Shown: piece after piece, positions 1 through 5,391 of the stretch
How positions within the stretch are numbered: the first letter of the stretch is position 1
Layout: each line of letters opens with the position of its first letter
Assembly (NCBI GenBank): GCA_039030915.1
Contig: JBCCDG010000177.1
Location: 1 to 6,789, forward strand
Direction: 5' to 3'
Source of the DNA: Thermohalobaculum sp039030915
GTDB taxonomy: Bacteria > Pseudomonadota > Alphaproteobacteria > Rhodobacterales > Rhodobacteraceae
Length of the DNA stretch: 6,789 bases
Notes under the pieces: model-generated
Told to the model about the DNA's origin: nothing
Seen by the model: only the letters and a program-made list of their open reading frames with translations
Databases searched by the model: none
Made by a program: the position numbers and the translations under genes

Positions 1-193
1 GATTGAGCCCAAGACGAACCATCTGGTGCAGAACGTCGCCATCGCGGAGCTGCAGGACCAGACCCTCAACGTCCTCGAGACATTCGAAGCCCAGCCACCG
101 GCGGACACGCTTCTGGTCTGCGATCTCGCTGCCAATCCCAATCAGTCAACGTTCTACTTTGAGAACGGCCTGGCTGCGGCCGGTATCGACTGA
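1..193 (+). CDS. ABC transporter substrate-binding protein, urea/short-chain amide type (C-terminal fragment)
   Basis: This is the last 63 codons of a gene whose start lies left of the window; it is read in the frame beginning at base 2 and ends at the TGA at 191-193. The visible protein holds an N-H-L-V-Q-N-V-A-I-A-E-L stretch, then V-L-E-T-F, an A-Q-P-P-A-D-T segment and a V-C-D-L-A-A-N-P-N motif near the end. This layout is typical of the C-terminus of branched-chain-amino-acid-like binding proteins of the UrtA/FmdD/AmiC group, which bind urea or short amides in the periplasm and deliver them to a two-permease, two-ATPase importer. The downstream genes encode exactly such permeases and ATPases, which supports the call. 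The signal peptide and most of the ligand site are outside the window, so the ligand cannot be judged. An AmiC-like regulatory role is less likely because a complete permease/ATPase set follows directly. Confidence 0.82.
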   Translation, partial: IEPKTNHLVQNVAIAELQDQTLNVLETFEAQPPADTLLVCDLAANPNQSTFYFENGLAAAGID

Positions 194-201
194 CCCGCGA
201 C

Positions 202-225
202 GCGGTGGAGACCAAACTCCACCGC
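202..225 (+). promoter_or_regulatory. Intergenic hairpin between binding-protein and permease genes
   Basis: GCGGTGGAG at 202-210 is perfectly complementary to CTCCACCGC at 217-225, giving a 9-bp GC-rich stem with a 6-base loop (ACCAAA). It starts 9 bases after the binding-protein stop codon. No T-run follows, so it is not a standard intrinsic terminator. In many ABC import operons a hairpin here protects the 3' end of the binding-protein mRNA and lowers permease output. That role is inferred from position; the stem itself is directly visible. Confidence 0.6.
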
Positions 226-258
226 CCACGACCCACATCAGCCGCCGCTGGAGACCAA
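206..258 (+). repeat. 10-bp direct repeat TGGAGACCAA (206-215 and 249-258)
   Basis: The sequence TGGAGACCAA occurs exactly twice in the 66-base gap, at 206-215 and 249-258. The first copy forms part of the left arm and loop of the hairpin at 202-225. The second copy holds the GGAG ribosome binding site (250-253) of the permease gene that starts at 260. It could be a small local duplication or chance, but it gives both the hairpin and the ribosome binding site the same short sequence. Confidence 0.5.
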
Positions 259-259
259 G

Positions 260-1129
260 GTGGACCTCTTCCTCGCGCTCGTGCTGCAGATTGTCTACGG
301 CATCTCCAACCTCGCGCTCATAGGGCTTGGGCTCGCGATCATCTTCGGCATGATGAGGGTGATCAATCTCGCGCATGGCGAGTTCCTGATGCTGGGCGGC
401 TACACGGTCATCGTCGCCACCAACAACGGTGTGAACATCTGGATCGCGATGCTGGTCTGCGCGCCGCTCGTGGTCGGGCTCATCGGCGTGATCGTCGAGC
501 GGGTGCTTATCCGCTTTCTCTATGGACGCATGATCGATACGCTGCTGGCGACGTGGGGGCTCTCTCTCTTTCTCATCGGGCTCGTCACCACCATCTTCGG
601 CCCGCAAACGACAACGACCATCTCGCCGCCTATCGGCGCTATCCAGATCGGCGACTACGGCTCGTCGGGCTATGAGATGTTCCTCATCGTGGTCACCCTG
701 CTCGCCATCGGCGGGGTCTATGCGGTGCTGCGGCTCACGAAGCTCGGCCTGCTGGCGCGCGGCACCATGCAGAACGCCGACATGGCCGCCTCCCTCGGCG
801 TCTCGACCCCGCGCATCTATATGCTGACCTTCGGCTTCGGATCGGCCGTCGCGGGGCTCGCGGGCGGGCTGCTGGCGCCCATCACAGGGGTCGTGCCGAC
901 CATCGGGGCAATCTACATCGCCAAGGCGTTCATCACAGTCATCTCTGGAGGCGCGGCCATTCTTGCCGGCACCCTCTCGGCAGCCACGCTGCTCGGCTCG
1001 GTCAACGGAATTGTCTCCTGGACCACCGGACCTACCCTTGGCGAAGTCGCTCTGCTGCTCACCGCGGTCATCCTCATACGGCTCATGCCCCAGGGGATCA
1101 CCGGGCGCTTCTTCAGGAAATCGCTGTGA
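260..1129 (+). CDS. urtB: UrtB-like permease subunit of urea/amide ABC importer
   Basis: This is an inner-membrane permease of the branched-chain amino acid/urea family (LivH/UrtB), one half of the translocation channel. The 289 residues are strongly hydrophobic, with likely membrane segments near residues 5-29, 42-52, 60-80, 95-113, 138-157, 187-210, 220-245 and 262-276. Family landmarks are M-M-R-V-I-N-L-A-H-G-E-F at 31-42, T-L-L-A-T-W-G at 94-100 (typical of UrtB), and a cytoplasmic loop R-G-T-M-Q-N-A-D-M-A-A-S-L-G-V at 167-181, which corresponds to the segment that contacts the ATPase. The GTG start is supported by GGAG at 250-253, 6 bases upstream, and by the N-terminus beginning right at the first helix. 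The length fits the family. It follows the binding-protein gene after 66 bases and overlaps the next permease by 4 bases. Urea versus another small amide cannot be decided from the sequence. Confidence 0.9.
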   Translation: MDLFLALVLQIVYGISNLALIGLGLAIIFGMMRVINLAHGEFLMLGGYTVIVATNNGVNIWIAMLVCAPLVVGLIGVIVERVLIRFLYGRMIDTLLATWGLSLFLIGLVTTIFGPQTTTTISPPIGAIQIGDYGSSGYEMFLIVVTLLAIGGVYAVLRLTKLGLLARGTMQNADMAASLGVSTPRIYMLTFGFGSAVAGLAGGLLAPITGVVPTIGAIYIAKAFITVISGGAAILAGTLSAATLLGSVNGIVSWTTGPTLGEVALLLTAVILIRLMPQGITGRFFRKSL

Positions 1130-2184
1130 CGGCGGCCGAGAAGACACGGCTCTGGATCCTCGGGGGCCTTTCGCTCGCCTTCATGTTCGGCGCACCCGAA
1201 GTGCTGCAGCTCTTCACCATCATCAACCTGACCACGGCCATCGCGCTGGCGCTGCTCGCCCTCAGCCTTGGCCTCATTTGGGGCCATGGTGGCATTCTCT
1301 GCTTCGGGCAAACCGCCTTCTTCGGCCTCGGCGCCTATACCTACGCGGTCTGGGCCCAGAATTTCGGGGAGACGACCGGAGCGGTGTTCGCGGCCATCGC
1401 CATGGGCGCAGCCTTCGCCGGCGCGCTCGGCTACTTTATCTTCTACGGGCGGGTATCGGACGTCTATCTCGGCGCCATCACATTGGTGGTCACGCTGGTC
1501 TTCTTCAATCTCATGCGCCGCACCTCTGGCCCCGAGTACAAGGTCGGCGATGCGCTGCTGGGGGGCTTCAACGGCACCACGGCACCCCCTCTCTCCCTGC
1601 CTTGGGACAGCGCCTCGATGCTGCTTCCGAACCAGGTATTCTACGTGGCGATGGCCGCGCTCATCCTCAGCTATTTCGGCTGCGTATGGCTCACGCGGAC
1701 GCATTTCGGCCGCGTCTGCGCTGCCATCCGCGAGAACGAGACACGAGCAGAACTTCTCGGCTACGATGCGCGCGCTTACAAGCTCGGCCTCTTCGCGGTT
1801 GGCGGCGGGCTGGCAGGGCTGGCGGGCGTGCTCATCGCCAACGGGGTCGGCCGGGTCACGCCAGATCTCTTCAACCTTGGCTACGCGGCACAGGCAATCA
1901 TCTGGGTCATCGTCGGCGGGCGCGGCACACTTATTGGGCCGATCCTCGCCGCCTTCGGGCTCTTCTACCTCACTGCCTGGCTTGGTCAGCAGGGCACGCT
2001 CGACCTCAATATGGTGCTCGGGATCGTGCTCATACTCTTCGTCCTCCTTCTGCCGCGCGGCGTGGTGCCTGCTGTGATGACACTGAGCAGCACGCGCCTC
2101 GGCCGTGGGCGCGACCTCCGCTCCGCTCGCCGCGGCGGTCACCGCAGGCGCAGCGCCCGCCCCTCGATGGGCCCGGCGGAGTAA
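1126..2184 (+). CDS. urtC: UrtC-like permease subunit of urea/amide ABC importer
   Basis: This is the second inner-membrane permease (LivM/UrtC family), 352 residues, expected to pair with the UrtB-like subunit. Landmarks are G-L-I-W-G-H-G-G-I-L-C-F-G-Q at 49-62 followed by A-F-F-G-L-G-A-Y, G-G-F-N-G at 146-150, the cytoplasmic A-I-R-E-N-E-T-R-A-E-L-L-G-Y at 200-213 that serves as the ATPase coupling region, and I-V-G-G-R-G-T-L-I-G-P at 262-272. The core family fold ends around L-P-R-G-V-V-P (309-315). The GTG start at 1126 shares a GTGA with the previous stop and has AGGA at 1115-1118, 7 bases upstream, so translation is probably coupled. One oddity is a tail of about 36 residues (317-352) rich in Arg with no family match that I recognise. 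It should lie in the cytoplasm if the usual topology holds. Confidence 0.9.
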   Translation: MTAAEKTRLWILGGLSLAFMFGAPEVLQLFTIINLTTAIALALLALSLGLIWGHGGILCFGQTAFFGLGAYTYAVWAQNFGETTGAVFAAIAMGAAFAGALGYFIFYGRVSDVYLGAITLVVTLVFFNLMRRTSGPEYKVGDALLGGFNGTTAPPLSLPWDSASMLLPNQVFYVAMAALILSYFGCVWLTRTHFGRVCAAIRENETRAELLGYDARAYKLGLFAVGGGLAGLAGVLIANGVGRVTPDLFNLGYAAQAIIWVIVGGRGTLIGPILAAFGLFYLTAWLGQQGTLDLNMVLGIVLILFVLLLPRGVVPAVMTLSSTRLGRGRDLRSARRGGHRRRSARPSMGPAE

Positions 2185-2187
2185 CCC

Positions 2188-2964
2188 ATGGTCGAACTGG
2201 AAACCCACGCCCGCCCCCGCCGCCAGCGCCGGGACCGCACGTCCCGCCGCCGCGAGACGGTGCTGGAAACCCGGGGCCTGACCATGCGCTTCGGCGGGGT
2301 CACGGCCAACGAGAACGTGGACTTCCGGCTAGCGGCGGGGGAACTTCGCTGCCTGATCGGCCCCAACGGCGCCGGCAAGAGCACCTTCTTCAAATGCCTC
2401 ACCGGCCAGCTCACTCCGACAGAGGGCACGGTCCTGATCCGTGATCTCAACGTCACCGGCGCGAACCCGCATGAGATCGCCGGCCTCGGCGTCGGCATCA
2501 AAACGCAGGTGCCGAACGTTTTCGACGGGTTGAGCGTGCAGGAAAGCGTCTGGCTCGCCGCCCGCCGCGTCCATGGCGCTGCCCGCGCCGATCGGCTGAC
2601 CGCCGACACGCTGGAGCGTGTGCGCCTGGGGCCGATCCGCACCCAGGCCGTCGGCAGCCTCGCCCACGGCCAACGCCAGTGGGTGGAGCTGGCGATGGTC
2701 ATGGCTGCCGAACCCTGGCTGGTGCTCCTCGACGAACCGGCCGCCGGCATGACCGACGAGGAAACCGTGTTCACCGCCGAGCTGATCCGAGAGCTCAACC
2801 GCACGACCAGCATGATCGTGGTGGAGCACGACATGAACTTCATCCGCGCCATCGCAGCGCACGTGACGGTCTTCCACCGCGGTGCCGTGCTTATGGAGGG
2901 CAGCATGGACGAGGTGTCGGCCGACCCCACGGTCCGCGACGTCTATCTGGGGCATAAGCATTGA
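2188..2964 (+). CDS. urtD: UrtD-like ABC transporter ATPase
   Basis: This is a cytoplasmic ATP-binding subunit of the importer, LivG/UrtD type, 258 residues. All nucleotide-binding motifs are intact: Walker A G-P-N-G-A-G-K-S-T at 58-66, Q-loop Gln107, signature L-A-H-G-Q-R-Q-W at 158-165, Walker B L-V-L-L-D-E-P at 178-184 with Asp182 and catalytic Glu183, and H-loop His214. The H-G-Q-R-Q-W-V-E-L signature variant, in place of L-S-G-G-Q, is characteristic of UrtD, as is the ending D-P-T-V-R-D-V-Y-L-G. The ATG start has GGAG at 2178-2181, 6 bases upstream, and lies 3 bases after the urtC-like stop. An N-terminal extension rich in Arg (residues 9-22) precedes the first strand. A later GTG at 2260 (residue 25) would remove it, but it lacks a clear ribosome binding site. 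The gene overlaps the following fusion gene by 4 bases. Confidence 0.92.
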   Translation: MVELETHARPRRQRRDRTSRRRETVLETRGLTMRFGGVTANENVDFRLAAGELRCLIGPNGAGKSTFFKCLTGQLTPTEGTVLIRDLNVTGANPHEIAGLGVGIKTQVPNVFDGLSVQESVWLAARRVHGAARADRLTADTLERVRLGPIRTQAVGSLAHGQRQWVELAMVMAAEPWLVLLDEPAAGMTDEETVFTAELIRELNRTTSMIVVEHDMNFIRAIAAHVTVFHRGAVLMEGSMDEVSADPTVRDVYLGHKH

Positions 2965-5384
2965 GCGCGGCTGAGCCCTTTGAGGGCCCGGCCGCGGCAG
3001 AGATCCTGTCGATCCGGGGCTTGCGCGCGGGATATGGCCGCGTGCCCGTGCTTCAGGGCGTCGACCTCGCGGTTGGGGAGGGCCAGATCGTCGGCATCCT
3101 TGGCCACAACGGCATGGGCAAGAGCACGCTCCTCAAGACCGTGATGGGGATCGTGAAGGCAAACGGGGGCGCCATCGAGTTCGACGGTATCGACATTACG
3201 AGCGAGGCACCTCATGCGCGCTCCCGCCTCGGCATCGGCTATGTGCCGCAGGGCCGCGGCATCTTTCCCAGCCTCTCGGTCCTCGACAATCTGCGCATGG
3301 GCGTTGCCAGCCACGGCATCGCGGATGAGAAAGCGGCCATCGAAGGCGTCCTGGCGGAGTTTCCCCAGCTCGAACGCCTGCTCGAGAGGCAGGGCGGCGC
3401 GCTCTCGGGTGGCGAGCAGCAGCTCCTCGCGCTCGCCCGGTGCCTCATCTCGGCGCCCGATCTCCTGCTGCTCGACGAACCTACCGAGGGGATCCAGCCC
3501 TCCATCGTCGAGATGATCGAGGACAAGCTCGAGGAGCTTGCTCGCGCCCGCGGCCTCTCGATCCTGCTGGTCGAGCAGAACCTCGAATTCATCACCTCGC
3601 TCTCGGACCGGGTGATTGTGCTGCAGAAGGGGCAGGTGAAAGGCGAGATCGACGGGCACAATATGGACAGTGCCCTGATCGACGAGTTCACAGGCTTCAC
3701 CAGCGACAACGGCTCGACCACGGGTCCCGGCGAACCGAAGATCGCGATTCCGACGGACGGCGCGCCGGCGCCATCCGAGGGCCCGAAACCGGGGGGTCGC
3801 ACCCCGACTTCCGGGCCTGCCGCCGCGCCCATCCCCGCTCCCGCTTCGATGACCGAAAGGCTCGCCCGCATGACCGTCCAGCGCCCCACCTTCATCCAGC
3901 TAAAGGGCATCGTCGAGGACTTCGGCATGCATCTCTCTGAGGAGCGGATCGCGGAGTTCCTGAGCCTCATGGAAAGCTCCATGAAGCACTACGACACCCT
4001 TGACGCCATGCCCGACAATTTGCCGACAGTCGAGTTTCCCCGGACTGCCGGGCAACGTCCGACGGCTGAGGAGGATCCGCTCCACGCCTGGTACGTAAAG
4101 GTGGACGTGCAGGGCGCGCCGCGCGGGCCGCTTGCTGGCAAGACCATCGCGCTCAAGGACAACGTATGCCTCGCGGGCGTACCGATGATGAACGGCGCCT
4201 CCACGCTGAAAGGCTACACCCCCGATCTGGACGCCACCATCGTCACTCGCATCCTTGAAGCGGGCGGCACGATCAAGGGGAAGGTGCATTGCGAGCATTT
4301 CTGCCTGTCTTCCGGCAGTCACACCAATTCCACCGGCCATACCCACAACCCGCATAAGCGCGGCTTCTCCGCGGGTGGCTCGTCGTCCGGCTCGGGCGCT
4401 GTCGTGGGGGCGGGAGAGGTCGACATGGCCATCGGCGGAGACCAGGGCGGCTCGATCCGCATGCCTGCCAGCTTCTGCGGCATCTACGGCATGAAGGCGA
4501 CCCATGGTCTGGTGCCCTATACCGGCGTTATGCCCATCGAGAACACCATCGACCATACCGGCCCGATGACGCAGACCGTTGCGGACAACGCGCTCCTCCT
4601 CGAAGTCATCGCCGGCGCCGACGGGCTCGACCCTCGCCAGTACGCGCCCAAGCCCGATGCCTATACCGCCGCGCTCGGCCGGGGCGCGCAGGGCCTGCGC
4701 ATCGCCATCCTGCGCGAAGGCTTTGGCCGGCCAGAAAGCGAAGCCGTGGTCGACGCCGCCGTTCGCCGCGCGGGTGAGACCTTCCGCGGCCTCGGCGCCA
4801 CGGTCGACGACGTCTCGATCCCGATGCACAACAAGGCCATGGCCATCTGGCTCCCCATCGCAGCGGAAGGCTCAACCAACCAGATGATGAAGGGCAACGG
4901 CATGGGGACAGGATGGGAGGGGCTTTATACTACCTCCCTCCTCGATGCGCACGCCAACTGGCGCGCCCGGGCCGATGAGCTTTCCGATAGCCTCAAGATA
5001 ACGATGTTCACCGGCGAGTATTTCCAGCGCCACCACCGCGGGCACTACTACGCGAAGGCCCAGAACATCGCACGCCGTCTGCGCGCGGCCTATGACCAGA
5101 TGCTCGGCGCCTATGACCTGCTGCTCATGCCCACCACGCCGATGCGCGCGACCCCTCTACCCGGCCCGGACGCGCCGCTCGCAGAGATCCTGCAGCGCGC
5201 CTTCGAGCCGCTGGAGAACACGGCGCCCTTCGACGTCACCGGCCACCCGGCCATGAGCATTCCTTGCGCGATGGAGGATGGCCTGCCCGTCGGCGCCATG
5301 CTGGTCGGCCGCCATTGGGCCGAGAGCACGATCTACCAGGCGGCTGCCGCCTTCGAGGCGGCAGGCGACTGGAAGAGCATGTGA
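2961..5384 (+). CDS. Fusion protein: UrtE-like ABC ATPase joined to an amidase-signature enzyme
   Basis: One uninterrupted 807-residue frame encodes two complete proteins. Residues about 11-245 are the second importer ATPase (LivF/UrtE type): Walker A G-H-N-G-M-G-K-S-T at 48-56, Q-loop Gln97, signature L-S-G-G-E-Q-Q at 148-154, Walker B L-L-L-L-D-E-P at 168-174, the UrtE-like E-G-I-Q-P-S-I-V at 176-183, and V-E-Q at 204-206, where Gln replaces the H-loop His as is common in LivF/UrtE. A Pro/Gly/Ala/Ser/Thr-rich linker spans about 246-303. Residues about 304-807 are an amidase-signature enzyme with a complete triad: Lys399 (A-L-K-D-N), cis-Ser474 (A-G-G-S-S-S-G-S) and nucleophile Ser498 (G-D-Q-G-G-S-I-R). 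The 75- and 24-residue spacings equal those of FAAH (K142, S217, S241). Motifs such as G-L-V-P-Y-T-G, D-G-L-D-P-R-Q and N-T-A-P-F-D-V-T-G-H-P resemble the Rhodococcus enantioselective amidase, which hydrolyses amides to acid and ammonia. TTG start: it shares TTGA with the urtD-like stop and has GGGG at 2949-2952. The fusion is the odd feature. Two genes split by a sequencing error is unlikely because the linker stays in frame and looks like a real linker. Confidence 0.9.
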   Translation: MSAAEPFEGPAAAEILSIRGLRAGYGRVPVLQGVDLAVGEGQIVGILGHNGMGKSTLLKTVMGIVKANGGAIEFDGIDITSEAPHARSRLGIGYVPQGRGIFPSLSVLDNLRMGVASHGIADEKAAIEGVLAEFPQLERLLERQGGALSGGEQQLLALARCLISAPDLLLLDEPTEGIQPSIVEMIEDKLEELARARGLSILLVEQNLEFITSLSDRVIVLQKGQVKGEIDGHNMDSALIDEFTGFTSDNGSTTGPGEPKIAIPTDGAPAPSEGPKPGGRTPTSGPAAAPIPAPASMTERLARMTVQRPTFIQLKGIVEDFGMHLSEERIAEFLSLMESSMKHYDTLDAMPDNLPTVEFPRTAGQRPTAEEDPLHAWYVKVDVQGAPRGPLAGKTIALKDNVCLAGVPMMNGASTLKGYTPDLDATIVTRILEAGGTIKGKVHCEHFCLSSGSHTNSTGHTHNPHKRGFSAGGSSSGSGAVVGAGEVDMAIGGDQGGSIRMPASFCGIYGMKATHGLVPYTGVMPIENTIDHTGPMTQTVADNALLLEVIAGADGLDPRQYAPKPDAYTAALGRGAQGLRIAILREGFGRPESEAVVDAAVRRAGETFRGLGATVDDVSIPMHNKAMAIWLPIAAEGSTNQMMKGNGMGTGWEGLYTTSLLDAHANWRARADELSDSLKITMFTGEYFQRHHRGHYYAKAQNIARRLRAAYDQMLGAYDLLLMPTTPMRATPLPGPDAPLAEILQRAFEPLENTAPFDVTGHPAMSIPCAMEDGLPVGAMLVGRHWAESTIYQAAAAFEAAGDWKSM
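3696..3869 (+). other. Interdomain linker of the ATPase-amidase fusion
   Basis: Residues about 246-303 of the fusion protein lie between the end of the UrtE-like domain and the point where similarity to the second amidase begins. Composition is mostly Pro, Gly, Ala, Ser and Thr, with runs such as G-A-P-A-P-S-E-G-P-K-P and A-P-I-P-A-P-A-S and no hydrophobic core pattern. This is what a flexible tether between folded domains looks like. It could also be a former intergenic region now read through; its regular coding composition argues mildly against that. Confidence 0.65.
3856..3872 (+). promoter_or_regulatory. Possible internal translation start for the amidase half
   Basis: AAAGG at 3856-3860 sits 9 bases before an in-frame ATG at 3870 (fusion residue 304). 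The sequence after this ATG, M-T-V-Q-R-P, lines up with the proposed start of the second amidase, V/M-T-I-R-R-P. A free 504-residue amidase could therefore be made from the same message. The site is only moderately good, and another in-frame ATG lies at 3849. Confidence 0.3.
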
Positions 5385-5391
5385 GCGCGCT

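Noticed and set aside
202..225. Intrinsic transcription terminator after the binding-protein gene
   Set aside because: The stem is strong, but no T-run follows (the next bases are GC-rich), and the permease genes downstream clearly belong to the same transporter.
146..2208. Long minus-strand open frames opposite the binding-protein tail and permease genes
   Set aside because: They are opposite strongly supported permease genes, have highly charged low-complexity translations rich in Arg, Asp, Glu and Gly, and show no family motif. In GC-rich DNA such antisense frames are expected.
3696..3869. Sequencing error joining two separate genes
   Set aside because: The frame runs through without a stop, the linker has typical Pro/Gly/Ala/Ser tether composition, and both flanking domains are in the same frame. 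It is kept only as a check to run, not as the preferred reading.
3900..4829. Minus-strand open frame of 309 codons opposite the amidase domain
   Set aside because: The plus strand here carries the complete amidase catalytic core. The antisense translation shows no recognisable motif and fits a codon-bias shadow.
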